Assembly: GCA_017452265.1 (NCBI GenBank)
Contig: JAFTMS010000014.1
Coordinates: 1 to 62,829, forward strand
DNA: 62,829 nt
From: Bacteroidales bacterium
GTDB taxonomy: Bacteria; Bacteroidota; Bacteroidia; Bacteroidales; UBA932
Direction of reading: 5' to 3'
Below the pieces are notes generated by a model that made no database searches, was not told the origin of the DNA, and was given only the letters and a program-made list of their open reading frames with translations. The position numbers and the translations under genes were made by a program. Positions 35,568-44,251 of this stretch are shown here, piece after piece. Each line of letters starts with the position of its first letter. The stretch's first letter is position 1.

Positions 35568-37823
35568 ATGGCACTGATCAACAAGGAACAGAAGTACAAG
35601 TGGGAGTTCGATAATATCGGAGGCTCTTCACGTGTAAGGATTACCTCCGGCGAGGACATAGCTCATCTTGCCGAACTTGACCCAAAGATGTGGACCGTCC
35701 TTTCATGTCCGGTGAAAGGTCTGGAAATCGATGAAAAAAGCCTTTCGTATATCGATGCGGACGGAGATGGAAAGATCCGTGTGCACGATGTAGTGGCCAC
35801 TGCGCAATGGATCGTGGGGGCGCTCAAGGATCCGGAGCTGCTTCTGGCGGGCAGCGACAGCATTGATGTGGAAAGCCTCGACCAGGGGAATGCTGTCGGA
35901 AAGAAGCTCTATTGCTCGGCCAGGCAGATACTTGTGAATCTCGGCAGGGAAGGGACTGTGATCTCTATGGCGGATACGTCAGATATAGCTGCGATTTTCG
36001 CGAAGACCCGCTTCAATGGTGACGGTGTCATTACGGAAGCTTCTGCGGAGGATGCTGATGACAAGGCGGCTGTCGCTGCGGCTGTGTCATGCCTCGGAGG
36101 TGTGCCGGACAGAAGCGGTGCGGCAGGTGTGAATGCAGAGAAGATAGAACTGTTCTACAAGACGCTCGGGGAATATGCTGCATGGCTGGATGCGAAGGTC
36201 GAGGCTCCTTTCGGAGACAGGACAGATGACGCCATCGCCGCATATGCAGCTCTGGATGCGAAGGTGAAGGACTTCTTCATGCGTTCCAAACTTGCGGCCT
36301 TCTCGCCGGACAGCACTGCGAGCCTTGATGTGCAGACTTCGAGGATAGAGGCCATAAGCGCGGAGGACCTCTCGGCAAAGACAGATGAAATCGCTTCATA
36401 TCCTATCGTACGTATCACAGGCAAGGCGGAGATCGACCTTTCGGCTCCTGTGAACCCTGCATGGGCTGCCCGGTTCGAGACGCTCAGGTCTGTTGCCGTT
36501 GCAGAAGACAGCACGGTGATTACAGAGGCTGACTGGGCTGCAATCGGTGCGAAGTTCTCTGCATATACGTCCTGGAAGAATGCGAAGGCGGGAGCTGCCG
36601 TCGAGTCGCTCGGTGAGGAGGCTGTCAGGAATTTCCTCGCAAAGGACAGGAAGGCTTCCCTGCTCGACCTCGTGGCACAGGATGCGGCTCTTGCGGAAGA
36701 GGCTGCAAACATAGAGACGGTGGACAAGTTCCTGCATATATTCCGTGATTTCTACAAGCTTTTGAGAAATTTCGTAACTTTCCACGACTTCTACGACAAG
36801 GACAGGAAGGTCAGCGCCATCTTCCAGTCCGGAAGGCTCATCATCGACCAGAGGGAGTGCCGCTTCTGTATGAAGGTCGCCGACATGGCCAAGCACAATT
36901 CGATGGCTCCTTCAAGCGGGATGTATCTGGTGTACTGCGACTGCACGACCAAGACTAGCGCTGCGAAGCTCCAGATTGTTGCTGCCGTGACTGTCGGCGA
37001 GATAGGTGACCTGATGGTCGGAAAGAATGCCGTCTATTATGACAATGCCGGTGTGGAGTGGGATGCCGTGATTACGAAGATAATCGACAATCCAATCAGC
37101 ATCGCGCAGTCGTTCTGGTCTCCGTACCGCAGGATGGCGACAGCTGTGGAGAACCTCATCAGCAAGAATGCGGCCGACAAGGATGCGAAGATGATGGCGG
37201 ATGCGACTGCGAAGATCAATGCGGCTCCAGCTGCTCTGCCTGCTGCGGGAGCAGATGCAAAGCCGGCCGCACAGCCGTTCGACATCGGAAAGTTTGCCGG
37301 TATCTTTGCTGCATTGGGCATGGCTTTGGGAATGATAGGCACGGCATTGACAAGTATCTTCAGCGGACTCGTGAATACGGAATGGTGGAAACTTCTTATC
37401 ATATTTGTCGGCATAATGCTCGTGATTTCGGGTCCTGCTATGGTCATGGCCTGGCTCAAGCTCCGTCGCCGCAACATCGCTCCGCTCCTCAATGCAAACG
37501 GGTGGGCGATAAATGCATCATCAAAGATAAGCATCCCGTTCGGAGAGACTTTGACCGACATCGCCAAGTTCCCGACCCTCAAGCTGAAGGATCCGTATGC
37601 AAAGAAAGGCCTTCCTGCATGGAAGAAGTGGTGCATCTCGCTCGCATCCCTTATCGTGACTCTTGCTATCCTCTGGCTGGTGAATCTTTTCGCATGGGCA
37701 AAGCTTCCGTCGCCTCTTCCATGGTTCGATAAGGGCGAACCTGCGGTTGAGGAGGTTGTATGCACGGATGATGCCGCTGTCCCGACCGACTCGACGGCAA
37801 TTGCGGCCCAGCCTGCAGAATAG
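35568..37823 (+). CDS. Large membrane protein of unknown function with EF-hand-like loop
   Basis: I do not recognise this 751-residue protein. Near the N terminus is an EF-hand-like loop, D63-A-D65-G-D67-G-K-I-R-V-H-D74, and a weaker one around FNGDGVITEASAED. The central part is Ala/Asp/Lys-rich and apparently helical (~190-460). A segment with several Cys (RECRFCMKVADMAKHNS; YLVYCDCTTKT) follows. An Ala/Pro linker (~550-570) leads to about three transmembrane helices (FAGIFAALGMALGMIGTALTS; LLIIFVGIMLVISGPAMVMAW; CISLASLIVTLAILWLVNLF). No signal peptide, so the bulk is probably cytoplasmic. Calcium or divalent-ion sensing is only a guess. Confidence 0.75.
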   Translation: MALINKEQKYKWEFDNIGGSSRVRITSGEDIAHLAELDPKMWTVLSCPVKGLEIDEKSLSYIDADGDGKIRVHDVVATAQWIVGALKDPELLLAGSDSIDVESLDQGNAVGKKLYCSARQILVNLGREGTVISMADTSDIAAIFAKTRFNGDGVITEASAEDADDKAAVAAAVSCLGGVPDRSGAAGVNAEKIELFYKTLGEYAAWLDAKVEAPFGDRTDDAIAAYAALDAKVKDFFMRSKLAAFSPDSTASLDVQTSRIEAISAEDLSAKTDEIASYPIVRITGKAEIDLSAPVNPAWAARFETLRSVAVAEDSTVITEADWAAIGAKFSAYTSWKNAKAGAAVESLGEEAVRNFLAKDRKASLLDLVAQDAALAEEAANIETVDKFLHIFRDFYKLLRNFVTFHDFYDKDRKVSAIFQSGRLIIDQRECRFCMKVADMAKHNSMAPSSGMYLVYCDCTTKTSAAKLQIVAAVTVGEIGDLMVGKNAVYYDNAGVEWDAVITKIIDNPISIAQSFWSPYRRMATAVENLISKNAADKDAKMMADATAKINAAPAALPAAGADAKPAAQPFDIGKFAGIFAALGMALGMIGTALTSIFSGLVNTEWWKLLIIFVGIMLVISGPAMVMAWLKLRRRNIAPLLNANGWAINASSKISIPFGETLTDIAKFPTLKLKDPYAKKGLPAWKKWCISLASLIVTLAILWLVNLFAWAKLPSPLPWFDKGEPAVEEVVCTDDAAVPTDSTAIAAQPAE

Positions 37824-37842
37824 CATCGGCTCAAAGCTATAA

Positions 37843-37887
37843 GAATCCCTTTCCATGCTTCATGTGGAGAGGGATTCCTTGTTTTTT
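37843..37887 (+). terminator. Rho-independent terminator
   Basis: GAATCCCTTTCC (37843-37854) pairs with GGAGAGGGATTC (37866-37877) with one wobble, followed by CTTGTTTTTT. It ends the transcript of the EF-hand-like membrane protein. Confidence 0.85.
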
Positions 37888-37917
37888 CTATCTTTCTGTA
37901 TCTTGGGCTGACGATGG

Positions 37918-38403
37918 TCAGTCTTTTCTTTTGCCGAGTTCTGAATCAAGGAAGAAGATGCCTGAATCGCCGGCCTTCTTGAGCTTGTCCACGATTCCGG
38001 AAGCTGTTGCCTCCTCTTCCACCTGCTCGTCTACGAATGTGCGGTAGAAGTTCTCTGTAGCATAGTCATTTTCCTCCTGAGAGAGCTTCACGATGTTATC
38101 TATCATCTTTGACACCTTGCACTCATGGCTGTACGCATGCTCGAAGATTTCAAGTACCGAGCCCCATCCTTCAGGAACGACGTCAATCATCTGGAATCTT
38201 ACGATTCCGCCTCTGTCTGTCATGTAGTCTGCCATTCTTGTCGCATGCTCACGCTCTTCAAGAGCCTGGAGCTGCATCCAGTGTGAGAATCCGTCCCATC
38301 CTTTTGACTTGAGGAAGTATGCCATCTGGAGGTAGAGCTGTGATGACCATAATTCTGCAGTGATCTGGTCGTTGATTGCTTTCTGTAATTTCGTTGTAAT
38401 CAT
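37918..38403 (-). CDS. ftnA: Ferritin
   Basis: Non-haem iron-storage ferritin, 161 residues forming a four-helix bundle that assembles into a 24-mer cage. Ferroxidase ligands are visible in the expected order: Glu17 (ITAELWSSQLYLQMA), Glu50 and His53 (LQALEEREHATRM), Glu94 region (HAYSHECKVS) and Gln/Glu around FVDEQVEEEATAS. No haem-coordinating Met pattern suggests ferritin rather than bacterioferritin. It is monocistronic behind a near-consensus promoter. Confidence 0.95.
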   Translation of the reverse strand: MITTKLQKAINDQITAELWSSQLYLQMAYFLKSKGWDGFSHWMQLQALEEREHATRMADYMTDRGGIVRFQMIDVVPEGWGSVLEIFEHAYSHECKVSKMIDNIVKLSQEENDYATENFYRTFVDEQVEEEATASGIVDKLKKAGDSGIFFLDSELGKRKD

Positions 38404-38442
38404 AATGCAGTCGTTTTATTGTTGTATTAATTTTTAATGATT

Positions 38443-38473
38443 CAAAATTAGAAACAATAAATGAAATATGCAA
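38443..38473 (-). promoter_or_regulatory. Predicted promoter of ferritin
   Basis: On the minus strand TTG (38473-38471), exactly 20 nt, then TAATTTTG (38450-38443), a full Bacteroidetes -33/-7 match, about 40 nt before the ferritin ATG. Confidence 0.75.
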
Positions 38474-38493
38474 GAGTGATGCCGAAAATTTTG

Positions 38494-39369
38494 TCACTTT
38501 TTGTAGATGGTGAAGAAATCCCAGATCTCACGGCAGGTGTCAAGGTCGCTCAGAGCCCATGAATGCTTGCCGCCAACCACTTCATACAGACGGACTTCCG
38601 CTATAGGCCCGCCTTCCCATGCCGGTTCTCCACCCATATAGCGGTGGAGTATGACCTTGTTGCGGATCATAGGCAGTTCGGTCGTCAGTTTGTGCGTACA
38701 TCTGGCCGCCGCTGCCATATTGGCAACCGCAAGCGGGACGGCGATGTATTCACCCCAGCCGCCTTCGTTGTCCGGGTCTCCCTCCCATCTGGACGTCCTG
38801 TCCTCCGTGCCGTGCACTTCCATGAACGGTACCGGCCTTTTCGGCGTCAGTTCCTTGTAGGCCCACTCCATTGTGAGGCCGGCAATGGATGCAAATGCGC
38901 TGAACATTTCCGGGCGCTGCATCGCAAGTATATAGCACATTTCTCCGCCGTTGGACATGCCTGTGCAGAATGTATTGGCCCGGCTGAAGCCATGCTTCTT
39001 CTGAAGGTGCCTCGCAAGGTCGCACACGAAGTCCACATCGTCGGTCTTCATGCCTTTCTGTGCAGGGTATCCTACATTCCAGCCTGTCTTGCCCTTAGGA
39101 TCTTCCGCTCCCTGAGGATAGCACACTGCAAAGCCGTTCTCCTGCGCGACCGTCATCATCTCGGGTCTGTATCCTTCCGCCTTGCCACCATATCCATGCA
39201 GCACCATCACCAGCGGCGCCCCCTTCTCCATCCCTTCCGGAACATACAGCCAATACTCCCGCTCCATCCCGTCATGCCGGATGGTATGCCTTACAGCCTG
39301 AGGCTCTGTCTGTGCGCCCAGAGCCCAAGCCATCAGAATGAGGGTTATGCTTGTAATAAATCTTTTCAT
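38494..39369 (-). CDS. Secreted LpqC/PHB-depolymerase-type esterase
   Basis: Exported alpha/beta-hydrolase, 291 residues with signal peptide (ILMAWALGAQ). Features: LVMVLHGYGG (oxyanion region), AVCYPQG, nucleophile motif G-M-S-N-G-G (CTGMSNGGEMCYILA), MEVHGTEDRTSRWEG (likely acid region) and a final His in VVGGKHSWAL. This pattern is typical of the polyhydroxybutyrate depolymerase/feruloyl-esterase-like LpqC group. It follows hutI by 12 nt and may be co-transcribed with the histidine genes, though no metabolic link is obvious. Substrate unknown; plant-derived ester is one option. Confidence 0.85.
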   Translation of the reverse strand: MKRFITSITLILMAWALGAQTEPQAVRHTIRHDGMEREYWLYVPEGMEKGAPLVMVLHGYGGKAEGYRPEMMTVAQENGFAVCYPQGAEDPKGKTGWNVGYPAQKGMKTDDVDFVCDLARHLQKKHGFSRANTFCTGMSNGGEMCYILAMQRPEMFSAFASIAGLTMEWAYKELTPKRPVPFMEVHGTEDRTSRWEGDPDNEGGWGEYIAVPLAVANMAAAARCTHKLTTELPMIRNKVILHRYMGGEPAWEGGPIAEVRLYEVVGGKHSWALSDLDTCREIWDFFTIYKK

Positions 39370-39381
39370 GATATTGGGATT

Positions 39382-40620
39382 TTATAATAGAGGATTGCCG
39401 TTGAGCAGGACTTTTTCTATGATCGGGGTCTGGTGGCTGTATGGGATGAAGGCGAGCGACGGGAGAGGCTTTGTGATTATGAGATTGCCTTTTTTGCCGA
39501 CCGTTATCGAGCCGAGAATGTCGCTTATGCCCATTGCGTATGCTGAGTTTATTGTACATGCGTTGAAGGACTGCTCCGGTGTGAGGCGCATCCTTATGCA
39601 GCCGAGAGCCATGACGAAACGCATGTTGCCGCTTGGACTGGAACCGGGATTGTAGTCTGATGCAAGTGCTACAGGAAGTCCTGCCTCAATATAGTCCTTT
39701 GCCCGTCCGTAAGGAAGTCCGAGGAAGAACGAACAGCCCGGCAGCATGGTCGGCATTGTTCCGCTTCCGCGGAGCGCTTCCATCTCCGCATCTGTCGTCT
39801 TCTCAAGATGGTCGACCGACAGGGCACCGTGCTTCACACCCACCTGCACTCCGCCTGAAACCTCCAGTTCGTTTGCGTGAATCTTAGGCCTTATGCCGTA
39901 TCTCGCCGCTTCTGTCAAGATTCTGTCCGTTTCCTCTATAGTAAAGAATCCTTTGTCGCAGAATACGTCGACAAAGTCTGCAAGGCCTTCGGAGGCGACT
40001 TTCGGCAGCATCTCATCACAGATGAGGGCTACATATTCCTTCTGACGTCCTTTGTATGCGCGTCCGACGGCGTGAGCACCGAGGAAGTTTGCCTTCACCG
40101 TAATAGGTGCGGTCTCCTTTATGCGTCGGATGACGCGGAGCATCTTCAGCTCGTCTTCTGTCGTGAGGCCGTAGCCGCTTTTGATTTCCACGGCTCCTGT
40201 TCCCATGGCCATGATTTCGTTCACGCGCTCCATGGATTGTCTGTAAAGTTCGTCTTCCGATGTCGCATGCAGAAGGTCGGCGGAATTAAGGATTCCGCCG
40301 CCGCGGGCTGCGATTTCCTCGTAGCTCAGTCCTGCGATCTTGTCCCGGAATTCCCCGTCCCGGCATCCTGCATAGACGATATGGGTGTGACTGTCACAGA
40401 AACAAGGCATCACATATCCGCCCTTTGCATCTATATATATGGCATCGGAACAGTTTCTGGCTGTATCCATCCGCCCGAACCCCGCTATCACCCCGTCTTC
40501 GATCACGACGTATGCATCCTCCAGGCACTCCACATGCCCCATCTCCTTGCCATCCAGTTTCTCTACCCCGGCAGGCAGTATCCCGGCAAGTGTTCCGATA
40601 TTATATATGACGGTCTTCAT
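39382..40620 (-). CDS. hutI: Imidazolonepropionase
   Basis: Third step of histidine degradation: hydrolyses 4-imidazolone-5-propionate to N-formimino-glutamate. 412 residues of the amidohydrolase superfamily with the metal-binding CDSHTHIVYAG motif, GGGILNSADLLHATSEDEL, VEIKSGYGLTTEDELKMLRV, TFLGAH-like NFLGAHAVG, IHANELEVSGGVQ, and the late Asp in ALASDYNPGSSPS. Fourth cistron of the hut operon, 5 nt after hutH. Length and motifs are standard. Confidence 0.95.
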   Translation of the reverse strand: MKTVIYNIGTLAGILPAGVEKLDGKEMGHVECLEDAYVVIEDGVIAGFGRMDTARNCSDAIYIDAKGGYVMPCFCDSHTHIVYAGCRDGEFRDKIAGLSYEEIAARGGGILNSADLLHATSEDELYRQSMERVNEIMAMGTGAVEIKSGYGLTTEDELKMLRVIRRIKETAPITVKANFLGAHAVGRAYKGRQKEYVALICDEMLPKVASEGLADFVDVFCDKGFFTIEETDRILTEAARYGIRPKIHANELEVSGGVQVGVKHGALSVDHLEKTTDAEMEALRGSGTMPTMLPGCSFFLGLPYGRAKDYIEAGLPVALASDYNPGSSPSGNMRFVMALGCIRMRLTPEQSFNACTINSAYAMGISDILGSITVGKKGNLIITKPLPSLAFIPYSHQTPIIEKVLLNGNPLL

Positions 40621-40625
40621 TGCAT

Positions 40626-42125
40626 CTATCTCAGGAATTCCACAGATTTTTCAATCAACGGGTGCATGTAAGTGTCGTCTTCAATGAACGGAACGGCCTT
40701 GCGGTAAGAAGCATATATCTTCTCAATGGCCCATGAAGACCTCAGCGGACGGCGGAACTCGAGGGCCTGTGCAGCGTTGAACAGCTCGATGGCCAGCACA
40801 CGCTCGGTGTTCTCCACCACGCGGACAAGCTTAGTGGCCGCATTCGCTCCCATGCTGACATGGTCCTCCTGCCCCTGTGACGACGGAATCGAATCCGCAG
40901 AAGCCGGCATACACAGTCCTTTGCTCTGGCTCACGATGGAGGCCGCCGTATACTGCGGAATCATGAACCCGCTGTTGAGGCCCGGCTTCGCGACGAGGAA
41001 GTTCGGAAGGCCTCTCTGACCGGATATCAGCTTGTAGATACGTCTTTCCGATATGTTTGCAAGCTCAGAAAGGGCAAGTGTAAGCATGTCCATCGGCAGG
41101 GCAATCGGCTGTCCGTGGAAGTTTCCAGCAGATATGATGAGGTCTTCGTCAGGGAATACGGTCGGATTGTCCGTCGCACTGTTTATCTCGGTCTCAATCA
41201 CCGATTTGACATATCTGATTGTATCCTTTGAGGCTCCATGCACCTGCGGTATGCAGCGGAACGAATACGGGTCCTGAACATGCACCTTCTTCTGCCTTAT
41301 GATTTCGCTCCCTTCGAGAAGTTCACGGAAATGAGCCGCCGTCTCGATCTGTCCTTTGTGCGCCCGGACTTCGTGCACCTGCGGATAGAACGGCTCGATT
41401 CGTCCGTCGTATGCCTCAAGCGACATGGCGCCTATCTTGTCGGCCCAATCCGAGAGCCTTTCCGCCTGTATGAGTGACCAGACGGCATGGGCGCTCATGA
41501 ACTGAGTGCCGTTCAGCAGTGCGAGCCCTTCCTTGGACTTCAGCCTGATGGCCTCCCAGCCAAATTCCTTCCAGACGTCTGCGGACTGACGTATTTCGCC
41601 TTTGTACACGACCTCGCCGAGCCCGATCAGCGGAAGACACATGTGGGCGAGGGGAGCGAGGTCTCCTGAAGCGCCGAGAGAGCCCTGCTGGTAGACAACT
41701 GGCAGAATGTCGTTGTTGAACATGTCAATGAGGCGCTGAACCGTCTCGAGCTGCACACCCGAATAGCCGTAAGAAAGCGACTGTATCTTCAGCAGCAGCA
41801 TGAGTTTAACGATTTCCGGACGGACCGTCTCTCCTGTGCCACACGCATGCGACATCACGAGGTTGTGCTGGAGTTGCGACAGGTCTTCTGCCGGAATCGT
41901 TATGTTGCAGAGCGAACCGAAGCCCGTTGTGACGCCGTACACCGGTCTTCCGATGTCCTCCATCTTGCTGTCGAGGAACCTGCGGCATTTTACGACGGCA
42001 GCTTCGGATTCCTTGCTGAGTTCGAGCTTTTCGCCGTTATGGATAATTTCATTGACTTTTTCTATGGTCAGTCTTTTGTTGGAAACGGTATGTATGATTG
42101 TAGATGTCATCTGATTATGCGTCAT
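40626..42125 (-). CDS. hutH: Histidine ammonia-lyase
   Basis: First step of histidine degradation: deaminates histidine to urocanate. 499 residues with the MIO-cofactor triad Ala-Ser-Gly in GSLGASGDLAPLAHM, plus YGVTTGFGSLCN near the N terminus and QDPYSFRCIPQVHGA and SSQGQEDHVSMGANAATK downstream. The first ATG overlaps the hutU stop (ATGA); a second Met five codons later is possible. An active-site rather than truncated copy. Confidence 0.96.
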   Translation of the reverse strand: MTHNQMTSTIIHTVSNKRLTIEKVNEIIHNGEKLELSKESEAAVVKCRRFLDSKMEDIGRPVYGVTTGFGSLCNITIPAEDLSQLQHNLVMSHACGTGETVRPEIVKLMLLLKIQSLSYGYSGVQLETVQRLIDMFNNDILPVVYQQGSLGASGDLAPLAHMCLPLIGLGEVVYKGEIRQSADVWKEFGWEAIRLKSKEGLALLNGTQFMSAHAVWSLIQAERLSDWADKIGAMSLEAYDGRIEPFYPQVHEVRAHKGQIETAAHFRELLEGSEIIRQKKVHVQDPYSFRCIPQVHGASKDTIRYVKSVIETEINSATDNPTVFPDEDLIISAGNFHGQPIALPMDMLTLALSELANISERRIYKLISGQRGLPNFLVAKPGLNSGFMIPQYTAASIVSQSKGLCMPASADSIPSSQGQEDHVSMGANAATKLVRVVENTERVLAIELFNAAQALEFRRPLRSSWAIEKIYASYRKAVPFIEDDTYMHPLIEKSVEFLR

Positions 42126-44149
42126 TTCAATGTGTTTCTGATCAGTTCGTCGTCGGCGATGTTAGGCAGCGTCACCTTCAGGCCCGGTGTACGCTCCATC
42201 TCACGCCTGATGGCGCTCACAGCCCCCTCGTTCCGGGCCCAGCTTCGACGTGCAATTCCATTGTTCACGTCCCACAGAAGCATCTCCCTGATGTGCCTGT
42301 CGGAATCCTCGCTTCCGTCGATGACCATGCCGAAGCCTCCGTTCATCACCTCGCCCCAGCCGACTCCGCCGCCGTTGTGGATAGATACCCATGTCGCTCC
42401 GCGGAAACTGTCTCCGATGACGTTGTGTACGGCCATATCTGCGCAGAACTGCGATCCGTCATATATGTTTGAGGTCTCACGGAAAGGCGAATCCGTTCCG
42501 GAAACGTCATGATGGTCACGTCCGAGCACGATAGGAGCGGTGATTTCCCCCTTGCGTATCGCCTCGTTGAAGGCAAGCGCAATCTTCGTGCGGCCCTCGC
42601 AGTCTGCATATAGGATGCGTGCCTGCGAACCGACCACGAGATTGTTGCGTCCGGCCTCCTCGATCCAGCGTATGTTGTCCATCATCTGACCTTGGATTTC
42701 CTTCGGAGCATCCTTCATTATATCACGGAGAACGCCAGCTGCAATGGCATCGGACTTCGCGAGATCTTCCGGATTCTCAGACATGCACACCCAGCGGAAC
42801 GGGCCGAAGCCGTAGTCGAAGAAGAGCGGTCCCATGATGTCCTGCACATATGACGGATAACGGAAACGGCCGTCCACGCGGAGCACATCGGCCCCGGCAC
42901 GGGAAGCCTCAAGAAGGAAGGCGTTGCCATAGTCAAAGAAGTACATTCCCTTGTCCGCCAATCTGTTGACTGCAGCGGCATGTCTACGGAGGGACTCCTG
43001 TACGCACTCCCTGAACCTCTCGGGCTCCTCTGCCATCATGGTCTTGGATTCCTCGTAGCTGTAACCGACAGGGTAGTAGCCGCCAGCCCACGGATTGTGC
43101 AGTGATGTCTGGTCAGAGCCCAGATCTACATGTATGCTTTCATCCGCCAGCCTTTCCCAAAGATCCACGACATTTCCCTCATATGCAAGTGATACGACTT
43201 CCTTGCCGTCGACTGCCTTGCGTATGCGTGGGATGAGTTCGTCAAGGTCGCTGTGGATCTCATCCACCCAGCCCTGCTCGTATCTCTTGCGTGCGGCCAT
43301 CGGATTGATTTCCGCCACAACGCTCACTACACCGCTGATGACTCCGGCCTTAGGCTGTGCCCCTGACATGCCTCCGAGGCCGGCCGTCACGAACAGCATG
43401 CCCTTCATGTTCTCCTGCGTGCCCTCTATGCCTTTGGCCGCCAGCTGTTTGCGTGCAGCATTCATCACTGTGATGGTGGTTCCGTGCACAATTCCCTGAG
43501 GGCCTATATACATATACGAACCTGCCGTCATCTGGCCGTACTGCGACACTCCGAGGGCGTTGAACTTCTCCCAATGATCCTGTTTCGAATAGTTCGGAAT
43601 CACTATTCCGTTGGTCACGATCACACGCGGTGCGTCCTTGTGACTCGGGAAAAGGCCGAGAGGATGCCCGGAGTACATCACGAGCGTCTGTTCATCTGTC
43701 ATAGTGGCAAGATACTGCATTGCCAGACGGTATTGGGCCCAGTTCTGGAATACGGCACCGTTGCCTCCATAGGTGATCAGCTCGTGAGGATGCTGTGCCA
43801 CGCGGTAGTCCAGATTGTTCTGTATCATGGCCATGATTGCGGCTGCCTGACGGGACTTCGCCGGGTACTCGTCGATAGGACGGGCATACATCTCATAGTC
43901 CGGACGGAAACGGTACATGTATATGCGGCCGTATTCCTTCAGTTCCATGGCAAATTCCTCTGCCAGCACTGCATGGTGCTCCTTAGGGAAATACCTGAGG
44001 GCGTTCTTGATTGCCAGCACCTTTTCCTCGTCGCTCAGAATGTCCTTGCGCTTCGGTGCGTGGTTGATTGCGGTATCATAAGGCTTCGGCTGAGGCAGCT
44101 CCGCCGGAATACCTGCCAATATATCTTCTTGAAACTGTTGCTGTGTCAT
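42122..44149 (-). CDS. hutU: Urocanate hydratase
   Basis: Second step: NAD+-dependent hydration of urocanate to imidazolonepropionate. The 675-residue length matches the long urocanase form common in Bacteroidetes. Recognised segments: YGGNGAVFQNWAQYRLAMQYL, MYSGHPLGLFPSHKDAPRVIVTNG, GPQGIVHGTTITVMNA, the nucleotide-binding GLGGMSGAQPKAGVISGVV, RVDGRFRYPSYVQDIMGPLFFDYG and NGGGVGWGEVMNGGFGMVIDGS. It starts 102 nt after ftcD ends; a degenerate REP-like palindrome lies in that gap. Confidence 0.95.
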   Translation of the reverse strand: MTQQQFQEDILAGIPAELPQPKPYDTAINHAPKRKDILSDEEKVLAIKNALRYFPKEHHAVLAEEFAMELKEYGRIYMYRFRPDYEMYARPIDEYPAKSRQAAAIMAMIQNNLDYRVAQHPHELITYGGNGAVFQNWAQYRLAMQYLATMTDEQTLVMYSGHPLGLFPSHKDAPRVIVTNGIVIPNYSKQDHWEKFNALGVSQYGQMTAGSYMYIGPQGIVHGTTITVMNAARKQLAAKGIEGTQENMKGMLFVTAGLGGMSGAQPKAGVISGVVSVVAEINPMAARKRYEQGWVDEIHSDLDELIPRIRKAVDGKEVVSLAYEGNVVDLWERLADESIHVDLGSDQTSLHNPWAGGYYPVGYSYEESKTMMAEEPERFRECVQESLRRHAAAVNRLADKGMYFFDYGNAFLLEASRAGADVLRVDGRFRYPSYVQDIMGPLFFDYGFGPFRWVCMSENPEDLAKSDAIAAGVLRDIMKDAPKEIQGQMMDNIRWIEEAGRNNLVVGSQARILYADCEGRTKIALAFNEAIRKGEITAPIVLGRDHHDVSGTDSPFRETSNIYDGSQFCADMAVHNVIGDSFRGATWVSIHNGGGVGWGEVMNGGFGMVIDGSEDSDRHIREMLLWDVNNGIARRSWARNEGAVSAIRREMERTPGLKVTLPNIADDELIRNTLK

Positions 44150-44179
44150 TTTAATTCGGTGATTATCAATATTTTGTGT

Positions 44180-44213
44180 TAAATCACCTGCTCCATCTGC
44201 TGCATGCGATTTT
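44180..44213. repeat. Degenerate REP-like palindrome between ftcD and hutU
   Basis: TAAATCaCCTGC ... GCAtGCGATTTt is 34 nt long, the same length and core as the three intact copies near the transposase, with three substitutions breaking the stem symmetry. It occupies the only sizeable gap inside the hut operon. Confidence 0.6.
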
Positions 44214-44251
44214 CTGCAAAGGGTTGGGTGTCAGGTGTTTATGTGATGCTG

